NCBI GenBank assembly: GCA_903853735.1
Contig: CAINUH010000345.1
Location: 1-18,327, forward strand
Length of the DNA stretch: 18,327 bases
Direction of reading: 5' to 3'
Source of the DNA: an uncultured Desulfomonile sp.
Lineage (GTDB): Bacteria; Desulfobacterota; Desulfomonilia; Desulfomonilales; Desulfomonilaceae
The notes under the pieces are model-generated. The model saw only the letters and a program-made list of their open reading frames with translations. It had not been told where the DNA came from and did no database searches. The translations under genes and the position numbers were made by a program. Below, piece after piece: positions 7,465-14,205 of the stretch. How positions within the stretch are numbered: the stretch's first letter is position 1; every line of letters starts with the position of its first letter.

Positions 7465-8672
7465 TATTCCTCCAAGAAATCGTTCAATTCGAAAGAATAG
7501 AAAAGGGAGTTCCTGCCGGATCCCTCAGAATTGTCTCCCGGTTGAAAAGGTAAACCCTTAGAAAAACTTGCAGGCATCCACTCCACGGCAAAAATCTGGC
7601 TTCCGAAAGGCCAGATAATGGTCCCCAGCGTTCGTCCGGTTTGAACATCGAGTGCATGAATTCCGCACTTGGCAGATTCAACGTCCAGGCCGGGCGCGTA
7701 ACCACAAAATTGCGGCAAGACGCGGGATGTGCCTACAAACATCACGTTCTCGTGAAAACATAATCCCCTGGTCCAGCCTGAAAGCCGTGATATTTGAACA
7801 AACCTGCCACTTTCGATAAAGCCTACTTCACCGTAACCACTGTTATCTACCCAAATACGATCTCCATAGATACGCGCCGAATGTGGACGGGTAAGCCCGC
7901 GAGCCATAGGCTCTCTTGTCGCTCCGTCAAAAATCACACCTCGTCCATCAACAGGGAATGCTGGATCTCCTGGTCGCCTGTCAGTCACTTCGTCGGTGGA
8001 AGCAGAATAAAAAGACGTTTCCAGACTCAGACCCGCGGCAATAGAATTAAGCTGAAGATGGTTCTGCTCAAGTATTGGCCCGTGAGCAGTTTCAATGCAC
8101 TTGGGCCACCAGACCCGCTCGTGACGCCCAGAGTTTGATAGCCTGATTATCGCGTTCTGTCCTACCGCATTTGCATACAGTTGACTGTTCACCATGGCCA
8201 AGTCATGAATGTACAGGCAACCTGGAAAGATTCTCGATCTGACCGGTATGAGGACATTTCCGTCGATAAGCTGATCCCTGTTTACGTCCAAGCGTTGCTG
8301 TAAACCATGTACGGGCATCAGGTCAATAATTTGGTTCGGGTTTCTGGTAGCAGCCACATGAACCACCCCTGCGGATAGATCGACTGCCACGCCCGAGGGA
8401 TGCGGTAACCCCAACATGGTAACGAAAGGCCCTGAATCGGCATCTACGTGAAGAGACAAAAGTAGGTGTTCATATTCTCTGGTAACCAGCAGGGTAATAC
8501 CAAGATCCCCCAAAGTTTCCCACCACCTGCCGATCACTTCGTACTGGTACAGCCTGGGGTCTAACTTGTCAGGTCGCCATCCGAAACCCACAATTTCAGC
8601 CGGATCTCGAAAAAGTTTGTCCTGTCTTGCCCAGAGCGATTCTGCTTCAAAGAGAAAGGAGTTTCCCGCCAA
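7464..8672 (-). CDS. DUF4915 / TIGR03032 family protein
   Basis: The protein has 402 residues, a plausible family length. It shows the recurring pattern of this uncharacterised family: GLPHPSGVAVD (88-98), an LYIHDLAMVNSQLYANAVGQN segment (153-173), LQLNSIAA, GVIFDGATREPMARGLTRPHSARI, then IWVDNSGYGEVG (273-284) and SGWTRGLCF (298-306). Repeated short strands suggest a beta-propeller. No signal peptide is visible. No function is established; members often sit near sulfotransferase and glycosyltransferase genes. The start is TTG at 8672, with GAGGGG about nine bases upstream and only three bases after the GT2 stop; no ATG exists near the N-terminus. The TAA overlaps the next ATG by one base. 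Confidence 0.78.
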   Translation of the reverse strand: MAGNSFLFEAESLWARQDKLFRDPAEIVGFGWRPDKLDPRLYQYEVIGRWWETLGDLGITLLVTREYEHLLLSLHVDADSGPFVTMLGLPHPSGVAVDLSAGVVHVAATRNPNQIIDLMPVHGLQQRLDVNRDQLIDGNVLIPVRSRIFPGCLYIHDLAMVNSQLYANAVGQNAIIRLSNSGRHERVWWPKCIETAHGPILEQNHLQLNSIAAGLSLETSFYSASTDEVTDRRPGDPAFPVDGRGVIFDGATREPMARGLTRPHSARIYGDRIWVDNSGYGEVGFIESGRFVQISRLSGWTRGLCFHENVMFVGTSRVLPQFCGYAPGLDVESAKCGIHALDVQTGRTLGTIIWPFGSQIFAVEWMPASFSKGLPFQPGDNSEGSGRNSLFYSFELNDFLEE

Positions 8673-8675
8673 CCC

Positions 8676-9392
8676 TCACATCCCCTCATCGGTTCTTTCA
8701 TTAGAGTTGACCCGATGTCTCATTTGAAAAGCTCCCCAATACATTTTAAACGCTGAAATCAAGTTTGTAGTAGACTCACCACCGTGCCGCACCGCAGAAA
8801 CAATTGGAACTTCAAGAATTTGAACACCTAGCTGTTTGCACCTCAGTATGAATTCCAAATCTACGAGGTCTCCGTTCTCCTGCAGATCTAATTTTTGAAA
8901 TATTTCTCGACCAAAGAATTTTGGGGTCCCGTTAATGTCCCAGACAGGCAAATCAAATAGATTTCTGCATTGAACATTATAGAGGACTGAACCCACCCTG
9001 CGAACGATAGGATGTCGCAGCCTTCGGTTAGCCTTGATAACGAGTCCTGGATGTGCAGTTGCCAGCATGATGTGCAAAGCCAGTGTGTACGAGGTAGTTC
9101 GTGCCGAATTGGTGTAGCCTAGTATTTTGCCCTTGGAGGCCGAAAGTCCGGCCCGGATCGCTCTTCCCCAACCAGCCTCCCCACTATGGATGACTCGAAT
9201 CCGGCCGTCTTTTCGTTCCAGGTTTTGACAACTATCCAGGGATCCATCTTTACTGGCGTTGACCATAAGAAGTATTTCAACGGAATATTTTAGGCTGTCC
9301 AGTGCTGCCAAGTAATCAGTTACAATCTGATGGATGTGATCAGCCTGATTGTACACAGGCAGCACAACAGAGATTTCTGGATCACTGCTCAT
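8676..9392 (-). CDS. Glycosyltransferase family 2 protein lacking the usual DXD aspartates
   Basis: The protein has 238 residues. The opening PEISVVLPVYNQADHIHQIV is a clear GT-A/GT2 nucleotide-sugar-binding strand, followed by GWGRAIRAGLSASKGKILGYT, as in dolichyl-phosphate-mannose-synthase-like enzymes. Where family members have VDDGSTDGT there is VNASKDGS (44-51). Where they have YTDAD there is YTNSARTT (93-100), so the metal-binding aspartates are Asn and Ser. The fold is intact, so this may be a divergent subfamily with another metal-binding scheme or a non-catalytic partner. ATG 9392 is chosen over the upstream TTG 9407 because the family homology starts there. It overlaps the transketolase C gene by 11 bases. 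Confidence 0.8.
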   Translation of the reverse strand: MSSDPEISVVLPVYNQADHIHQIVTDYLAALDSLKYSVEILLMVNASKDGSLDSCQNLERKDGRIRVIHSGEAGWGRAIRAGLSASKGKILGYTNSARTTSYTLALHIMLATAHPGLVIKANRRLRHPIVRRVGSVLYNVQCRNLFDLPVWDINGTPKFFGREIFQKLDLQENGDLVDLEFILRCKQLGVQILEVPIVSAVRHGGESTTNLISAFKMYWGAFQMRHRVNSNERTDEGM

Positions 9393-10314
9393 TATTTCGT
9401 CCAGCAAGCGCCACGAGCGCTGTCCTTACAATACCTTCGCTATCAAGACCCTCGGCACGCCTGAGAAATGTTTCCCCACCGCTCAAGGATGGTAGATTTT
9501 TGACTCCACAGCGGATGATCCTGCATCCCAAGCCATTTTCTGCAGTTACTTCAGAAACAAGAGTCCCCAGACCGCCGTCAATATAGTGCTCCTCCACAGT
9601 TATAGCCACAGGAAATCTCCCGAGAAGATCCAAAAGATCCTCTCTGGGAGCTGGTCGAAGGGTAGAGACCACAGATACGTGAACACTGATTGCCTTGTTC
9701 GTGAGCTTTTCCGCAGCCTTTAGCGATTCCTCCGAGATACTTCCCAGAGTCAAAATCAAAATGTCCGACCCTTGCCGGATGGTTTCCAAATGCTCCAGCC
9801 TAAATCGGCCTTCAAGACCGGGCAAGACAAAATTATCGTTCTTGCCCATACGGTAATAGATCGGTCCAGGGAGATCATAGGTGCTGCGCACAGCAGCAGA
9901 CGCTTGGACATGGTCTGCAGGCGCAATCACTGTGAGGCCAGGCTGTAATCGTGTGATCCCGAGATCTTCCAACGCATGGTGGGTAAATCCACCGTGACCG
10001 TATTCAAAACCTCCGCCGATCCCCAAAATTCTGACCGGAAGATTATGCAGGATAGGACCGTTACGTACCTGTTCGTAACCCCTCATTGAGGCAAAGGTGG
10101 CTATAGAGTAAACAAAGGGGATGTACCCACAGGATGCCAAACCTGTGGCCAAACCAATCATGTTGGCTTCAGCTACCCCCACATTAATGAAGCGAGAAGG
10201 ATAGGCATCAGCAAATTCCTCCCACACCATAAAACCCAGATCCGCTGTCATGAGCACTAGCCTTGGGTCAGATCGGGCAATCTCAAAAAGGGTCGCGGCA
10301 ACCGCACGTCTCAT
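9382..10314 (-). CDS. Transketolase C-terminal subunit (split transketolase)
   Basis: The protein has 310 residues and covers the pyrimidine-binding (PYR) and C-terminal domains of transketolase. The TPP-activating glutamate is in INVGVAEANMIGLATGLA (Glu49). It also has GHGGFTHHALEDLGI and a C-terminal domain with VSVVSTLRPAP and VEEHYIDGGLG. It would pair with the N-terminal subunit encoded just upstream to form a TPP-dependent enzyme that moves two-carbon ketol units between sugar phosphates. The ATG overlaps the N-subunit stop by four bases (ATGA), a standard coupling that favours equal synthesis. Its place among glycosyltransferase genes suggests a role in making a special ketose for a surface glycan rather than in the pentose phosphate pathway, but this is inference. 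Confidence 0.9.
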   Translation of the reverse strand: MRRAVAATLFEIARSDPRLVLMTADLGFMVWEEFADAYPSRFINVGVAEANMIGLATGLASCGYIPFVYSIATFASMRGYEQVRNGPILHNLPVRILGIGGGFEYGHGGFTHHALEDLGITRLQPGLTVIAPADHVQASAAVRSTYDLPGPIYYRMGKNDNFVLPGLEGRFRLEHLETIRQGSDILILTLGSISEESLKAAEKLTNKAISVHVSVVSTLRPAPREDLLDLLGRFPVAITVEEHYIDGGLGTLVSEVTAENGLGCRIIRCGVKNLPSLSGGETFLRRAEGLDSEGIVRTALVALAGRNNEQ

Positions 10315-11120
10315 GTAGCGTTTTCCTCAACTTCCTCAAGAGCCTTGACATACTGTTCCTGGGTCATCGGCAAATAATGCCACTCCACTTTATCCTCCAT
10401 GAATGAGACGCCCTTGCCGCAGACAGTGTTGGCAACGATGACATTGGGAAGGCCGCTTTCGGTGTCGAGGCCGCGAAGCGTGGCTTCTATCATTCTCACA
10501 TCGTGCCCGTCTATTTCGTGCACATTCCACCCAAAAGCTCTCCATTTGTCGCCTATCGGATTAATATCAAGAATATCTCTCGTCTTTCCAAGCGCTTGCT
10601 GTCCGTTGTCGTCTATGATAGCCACTAGACTGGAAAGCTTATGGTGAGCCGAAAACATTACGGTTTCCCAGAGGGACCCTTCATTGCATTCTGCGTCGCT
10701 CACAAGAACAAAAGACCGGTACTTTGCCCCGCTTAGACGTGCGGCCAGAGCTACTCCGGCACCAAATGAAAGGCCATGCCCTAAAGATCCTGTAGAAAAA
10801 TCTATTCCGGCTAGATGATGTTCAGGGTGGACTCCAAGCCGGCTTCCATCCTGACAGTATGTGAGTAACGCTTCATACCCCACAATACCGTTGAGATGCA
10901 AGGCAGCGTACAGGGCGAGAGCGGCATGGCCCTTGGACATTATGAAGCGGTCACGATTAGGATCGTCCGTGCCCGGCATGTACAAGGACTTTGCAAAAAG
11001 CACTGCAACAATGTCGGCCACCGATAAAGCCGATCCGATATGCCCAACGTTTGCTCGTTTCGATGCATCCAGAATGATCCTTCTGATTCGAAACGCTATC
11101 GTTTTAAGGTCGTTGTTCAT
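10311..11120 (-). CDS. Transketolase N-terminal subunit (split transketolase)
   Basis: The protein has 269 residues and is the TPP-binding (PP) domain. Visible landmarks are NVGHIGSALS (24-33), MSKGHAALALYAAL (61-74), TGSLGHGLSFGAG (110-122) and the TPP/Mg motif beginning SDAECNEGS (141-149) and ending with IDDNGQ (169-174; the family GDG appears as SDA). The His residues of GHIG, KGHA and LGHG are those expected in transketolases. The protein ends where the PP domain ends, so this is a natural two-subunit form and not a truncation. It starts two bases after the hisH stop with only a weak Shine-Dalgarno (AAGA), which points to translational coupling to hisH. Confidence 0.9.
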   Translation of the reverse strand: MNNDLKTIAFRIRRIILDASKRANVGHIGSALSVADIVAVLFAKSLYMPGTDDPNRDRFIMSKGHAALALYAALHLNGIVGYEALLTYCQDGSRLGVHPEHHLAGIDFSTGSLGHGLSFGAGVALAARLSGAKYRSFVLVSDAECNEGSLWETVMFSAHHKLSSLVAIIDDNGQQALGKTRDILDINPIGDKWRAFGWNVHEIDGHDVRMIEATLRGLDTESGLPNVIVANTVCGKGVSFMEDKVEWHYLPMTQEQYVKALEEVEENAT

Positions 11121-11122
11121 TC

Positions 11123-11728
11123 TTAGAGTCTTGCGAAATTCTTCAAAATTTTCAATCCGTTTTCTTGACTCTTTTCAGGGTGGAACTGAACTGCGAATAC
11201 GTTACTTCTTGAAATTGCACAGGTAAATTCTATTCCGTATTCAGTTTCTGCTGCCACGTCGGCAGGATCATCAGGCGCCACATAAAACGAATGGACGAAA
11301 TAAAAATAAGAACCATCCTCAATGCCGAAAAATATGGGGCATTCTTTTCGAAAGGAGACCCTATTCCACCCCATGTGAGGTATCTTCAGACCCATGTTCC
11401 GGCCAAAAGCCTTCACTTTGCCGGGAATGACTTTGAAGCCCTCATGAACGCCAAATTCCTCCGACTCGTCGAACAAAAGTTGCAGACCAAGACAAATTCC
11501 CAGGAAAGGGCGTCCCGAAACGACAAACTCCATGATAGAGTCTATGAGGTCGAGCCGTGCAAGGTTTCGCATACATTCAGGAAAAGCTCCCACTCCAGGT
11601 AATACAAGATGGTCTGCCTTTTTGATTTCCTGGACGTCTCTTGAAATTCGAGCCTGGCTACCTATTTTTTCAAACCCCTTTTGCACGCTTCGCAAATTCC
11701 CCATGCCATAATCCACAATAACGATCAT
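11123..11728 (-). CDS. hisH: Imidazole glycerol phosphate synthase glutaminase subunit HisH
   Basis: The protein has 201 residues and is a class I glutamine amidotransferase. The nucleophile is in GICLGLQLLF (Cys79) and the partners are in VQFHPEKSQ (His183, Glu185). MIVIVDYGMGNLRSV at the start and KIPHMGWNRV (115-124) are typical HisH landmarks. HisH releases ammonia from glutamine for HisF to build imidazole glycerol phosphate and AICAR. The start at 11728 is preferred over the 15-residue upstream extension because homology begins there and GAGG lies five bases before it. hisB lies upstream after 208 bases, but neither hisA nor hisF follows; split transketolase genes do. It may serve histidine synthesis with a HisF encoded elsewhere, or a HisF-like partner in sugar amination. 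Confidence 0.9.
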   Translation of the reverse strand: MIVIVDYGMGNLRSVQKGFEKIGSQARISRDVQEIKKADHLVLPGVGAFPECMRNLARLDLIDSIMEFVVSGRPFLGICLGLQLLFDESEEFGVHEGFKVIPGKVKAFGRNMGLKIPHMGWNRVSFRKECPIFFGIEDGSYFYFVHSFYVAPDDPADVAAETEYGIEFTCAISRSNVFAVQFHPEKSQENGLKILKNFARL

Positions 11729-11785
11729 CCATACCTCGATCCAACGTTGATAATGCTCACACGGGTTTGCCATTTCCTAAATAAC

Positions 11786-11809
11786 AGTGACGGGCGGGAG
11801 CCCGTCACT
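11786..11809 (-). terminator. Perfect 10-bp hairpin between hisB and hisH (terminator or REP-like)
   Basis: AGTGACGGGC (11786-11795) and GCCCGTCACT (11800-11809) form a perfect 10-base-pair stem with the four-base loop GGGA. Read on the minus strand, the stem is followed by GTTATTT, a moderate T-rich tail, so it could stop transcription from hisB. The stem text also resembles REP-like dispersed repeats (GACGGGCGGGAGCCCGTC). The two readings are not exclusive. It lies 58 bases upstream of the hisH ATG. Confidence 0.5.
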
Positions 11810-11936
11810 ACCAAAGCTTTGTCGTTAACAGTGTTACTTCTGTGAAAGCGAAATGATATTACGCGGATTCGTTTTCAGCCGATTAACACTGGATAACAAA
11901 AGGATCCTATAACCACGGGCGTTCCTCGAATAACCT

Positions 11937-12524
11937 TCAGTCCAAGATTCCCTTGGTGGAAGGGACATCCTTGACCCTTGGATCGAGTTCAACGGCATCC
12001 CTCAAAGCTTTTCCCAGAGCCTTGAACACAGCCTCTGCCGCGTGATGGGGATTCTGAGCGTTGTGTACTCCAACGTGAAGAGTTAGGCCGGCTCGCTCCA
12101 CTACTGCTTGAAGAAATACCGATATCAAATCCAGCGAGAACTCGCCTGCTGCGCGATCGGTCAAGGGATTGGAATAAACAAGTAAGGGGCGCCCGGAAAA
12201 ATCCAAGGTCGCATGAGCCAAGGCTTCGTCCATGGGAACAGACGCAGACCCGTAACGCCTTATTCCCTTCTTCTCCCCAAGGGCTTCACGAAAGGCCGCT
12301 CCTACACAGAGGCCGACATCTTCCACCGTGTGGTGATGATCAACATGGAGATCTCCTTTGGCAGTGACTTCCAGGTCCAAAAGTCCGTGCTTTGCCACAT
12401 GACCCAACATGTGATCGAAGAAACCTATTCCGGTAGCAAACTTTCCCGTACCTGTTCCTTCCACGACCAGTTTCACATACACATCAGTTTCTGAGGTTTT
12501 TCTCGAGATTTCGGCTATTCTCAT
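11937..12524 (-). CDS. hisB: Imidazoleglycerol-phosphate dehydratase HisB
   Basis: The protein has 195 residues, the standard length of the monofunctional enzyme, which performs the sixth step of histidine synthesis (imidazole glycerol phosphate to imidazole acetol phosphate). The metal-binding histidine motifs are present: FFDHMLGHVAKHG, DLHVDHHHTVEDVG and HNAQNPHHAAEAVFKALGKAL. RRYGSASVPMDEALA and DFSGRPLLVY are further family signatures. ATG 12524 is preferred over the TTG at 12545 because MRIAEISRKTSETDV is the usual beginning and GAGTGAG lies upstream. It follows murA by 33 bases in the same direction, so the two are probably one transcript, as in related genomes. Confidence 0.95.
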   Translation of the reverse strand: MRIAEISRKTSETDVYVKLVVEGTGTGKFATGIGFFDHMLGHVAKHGLLDLEVTAKGDLHVDHHHTVEDVGLCVGAAFREALGEKKGIRRYGSASVPMDEALAHATLDFSGRPLLVYSNPLTDRAAGEFSLDLISVFLQAVVERAGLTLHVGVHNAQNPHHAAEAVFKALGKALRDAVELDPRVKDVPSTKGILD

Positions 12525-12557
12525 AGTATTGTACTCACTCAGCAAATTCTCGGCGTT

Positions 12558-13823
12558 TCACAGTATGTCGTCTTTTTCTCGTCTGATGTCTGCCCCGAGC
12601 TTGGACAGCTTTTCTTCAATGCATTCGTACCCTCGATCAAGATGATACGCCCTATGTATTTCTGTAACTCCTTCAGCAGCTAGTCCAGCCAAAATTAGAG
12701 AAGCGCTCGCACGCAGATCTGTGGCCTGAACATGGGCCCCGGAAAGTCTTTTCACTCCTTGAACCCTCGCCTTTCTCCCTGAAACGCGTATGCCTGCGCC
12801 CATACGAACCAGTTCCTGAACATGCATGAAACGATTCTCGAACACGTTTTCCGTGATCTCACACTTGGAATCGCCTAGGGCCATCAGAGCCATATACTGG
12901 GCTTGGAAGTCGGTGGCGAAGCCTGGATAAGGGTCTGTGGCTGCATCTCGGCTCCTAATGTTGCCGTTTGAGATTACTCGTGCCTGGCAGTCTGTTGTTT
13001 CAATCTTTAAGCCGGCCCCTTCGAGTTTTTCGAGTAACGCTAACATGTGGCTCGGGTTGCATCCTACGGCGGTTACATCCCCGCGAGTGATAGCACCCGC
13101 AAGCAAATACGTTCCCGCCTCGATGCGATCAGGCATAACCTCATACACGATTCCGTCCAGCCGATCACGTCCCTCTACAATGATGGTATCCGTCCCTGCT
13201 CCGTGTACACTACCTCCCATCCGATTAATCACATGGGCCAATTCTAAGACCTCCGGTTCGCAGGCACAGTTGTGAAGAACCGTAGTTCCCTTTGCCAAGG
13301 ATGCGGCCATTAACATGTTCTCAGTTCCCGTAACCGTAGTGAGATCAAATGAGAAATCCGCCCCTTTTAGTCTGTCAACTCGGGCCTTTACATATCCGCT
13401 ATTGAGTTCTATAGTGGCTCCCATAGCCTTCAGTCCCTTCAGATGTTGATCGATGGGTCTGGCGCCTATGGCGCAACCTCCCGGCAAACTGATATCAGCT
13501 CTCCCCTCTCTCGCCATAAGGGGTCCCAGTACCATTACCGAGGCACGCATAGTCTTTACAAGCTCATAGGGCGCAGTGTGGTCGGTGATATCTCGTGCTT
13601 TAATTCTGAGTGCCCCAGGGGTGAAATCGTCAAGCTGAACCCCCAACTGAAGCAACAACTGCTTAGCGGTCCGAATGTCTCTCAACGCTGGAACCCGATG
13701 GAAGGTCATCTCGTCTCGCGTGAGAAGAGAGGCGCACATGAGTGGCAAAACCGCGTTCTTTGACCCGCTTATTTCCACCAGTCCCTCGAGGGGTTTGCCT
13801 CCTCGGATCACTATTTTCTGCAT
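12558..13823 (-). CDS. murA: UDP-N-acetylglucosamine 1-carboxyvinyltransferase MurA
   Basis: The protein has 421 residues, full length. It catalyses the first committed step of peptidoglycan synthesis, transferring enolpyruvate from PEP to UDP-GlcNAc in the cytoplasm. Lys22 and Asn23 (ISGSKN) and the catalytic cysteine in PGGCAIGARPIDQHL (Cys117) are present; because the Cys is retained, a fosfomycin-sensitive enzyme is expected. FATDFQAQYMAL, ENRFMHVQELVRMGA and DLRASASLILAGL are additional EPSP-synthase-family signatures. AGAGG stands just before the ATG. hisB follows after 33 bases. A promoter candidate and palindromic repeats lie upstream. Confidence 0.97.
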   Translation of the reverse strand: MQKIVIRGGKPLEGLVEISGSKNAVLPLMCASLLTRDEMTFHRVPALRDIRTAKQLLLQLGVQLDDFTPGALRIKARDITDHTAPYELVKTMRASVMVLGPLMAREGRADISLPGGCAIGARPIDQHLKGLKAMGATIELNSGYVKARVDRLKGADFSFDLTTVTGTENMLMAASLAKGTTVLHNCACEPEVLELAHVINRMGGSVHGAGTDTIIVEGRDRLDGIVYEVMPDRIEAGTYLLAGAITRGDVTAVGCNPSHMLALLEKLEGAGLKIETTDCQARVISNGNIRSRDAATDPYPGFATDFQAQYMALMALGDSKCEITENVFENRFMHVQELVRMGAGIRVSGRKARVQGVKRLSGAHVQATDLRASASLILAGLAAEGVTEIHRAYHLDRGYECIEEKLSKLGADIRREKDDIL

Positions 13824-13899
13824 GGGCCTCTACCCTTCTCTTTTGAAGGCAACCGATTTGATACAGACTAAAGGTTGTTTCAAAAATGAAAAGTCCCTG

Positions 13900-13989
13900 C
13901 CTCCCACCCGGGGATGGAGGGAAAACCACCTGTGAATCGCACTTGTTAAGTTCACCCTCCCCTGATGGGAGGCGTCAGTGGAAGGTGAA
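13900..13989. repeat. Two neighbouring REP-like palindromes in the murA leader
   Basis: Unit one pairs CCTCC (13900-13904) with GGAGG (13916-13920). Unit two pairs CCTCCC (13956-13961) with GGGAGG (13967-13972) around the loop CTGAT, and is framed by TTCACC (13951-13956) and its complement GGTGAA (13984-13989). Both share a CCTCCC...GGAGG core, so they may be copies of one dispersed element. If murA is transcribed from the promoter near 14017-14044, both lie in its untranslated leader. Confidence 0.5.
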
Positions 13990-14016
13990 TTCATGCAGTT
14001 TTGAAACCGCTTCCAA

Positions 14017-14044
14017 ATTATTCCGGTATATGCCGCTTCGTCAA
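14017..14044 (-). promoter_or_regulatory. Candidate sigma-70 promoter for murA-hisB
   Basis: On the minus strand, TTGACG (complement of 14039-14044) is a five-of-six match to the -35 consensus. It is followed after 16 bases by AATAAT (complement of 14017-14022), a five-of-six match to the -10. Transcription would begin near 14010, about 187 bases before the murA ATG. It is a motif-only prediction. Confidence 0.4.
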
Positions 14045-14205
14045 GGAATCATGGCACGAAAATTCTCCCGTCGCTGTATAGCATCTTAGGACCAAGGGCG
14101 CAACAAATTGGTCTGCCCAGGAAACACGACCGGGGACGAAAATTCAAACTGACGGTATGCAATAGGATTCTTTGCGCCGAGCGGCGCCTGGTAACGGAGC
14201 GGCAA

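Larger units (their letters stand above)
13824..14205. other. Intergenic region between murA and the SNF2 gene
   Basis: This 382-base stretch has no credible gene; short open frames here look random. It holds two palindromic units (13900-13920 and 13951-13989), a candidate minus-strand promoter for murA (14017-14044) and, 19 bases past the SNF2 stop, a GC hairpin GCGCC-GAGC-GGCGC (14174-14187). On the minus strand that hairpin is followed by AAAGAATCC and not by T residues, so it is a poor intrinsic terminator. The remaining sequence shows nothing recognisable. Confidence 0.5.

Noticed and set aside
9393..9407. TTG start of the GT2 gene five codons upstream
   Set aside because: The ATG at 9392 matches the family start and keeps the overlap with the transketolase gene short.
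11729..11773. 15-residue extension of HisH
   Set aside because: HisH proteins begin at MIVIVDYG, and GAGG stands directly before that ATG.
12525..12545. TTG start of HisB seven codons upstream
   Set aside because: The ATG at 12524 gives the standard length of 195 residues and has a better placed ribosome site.
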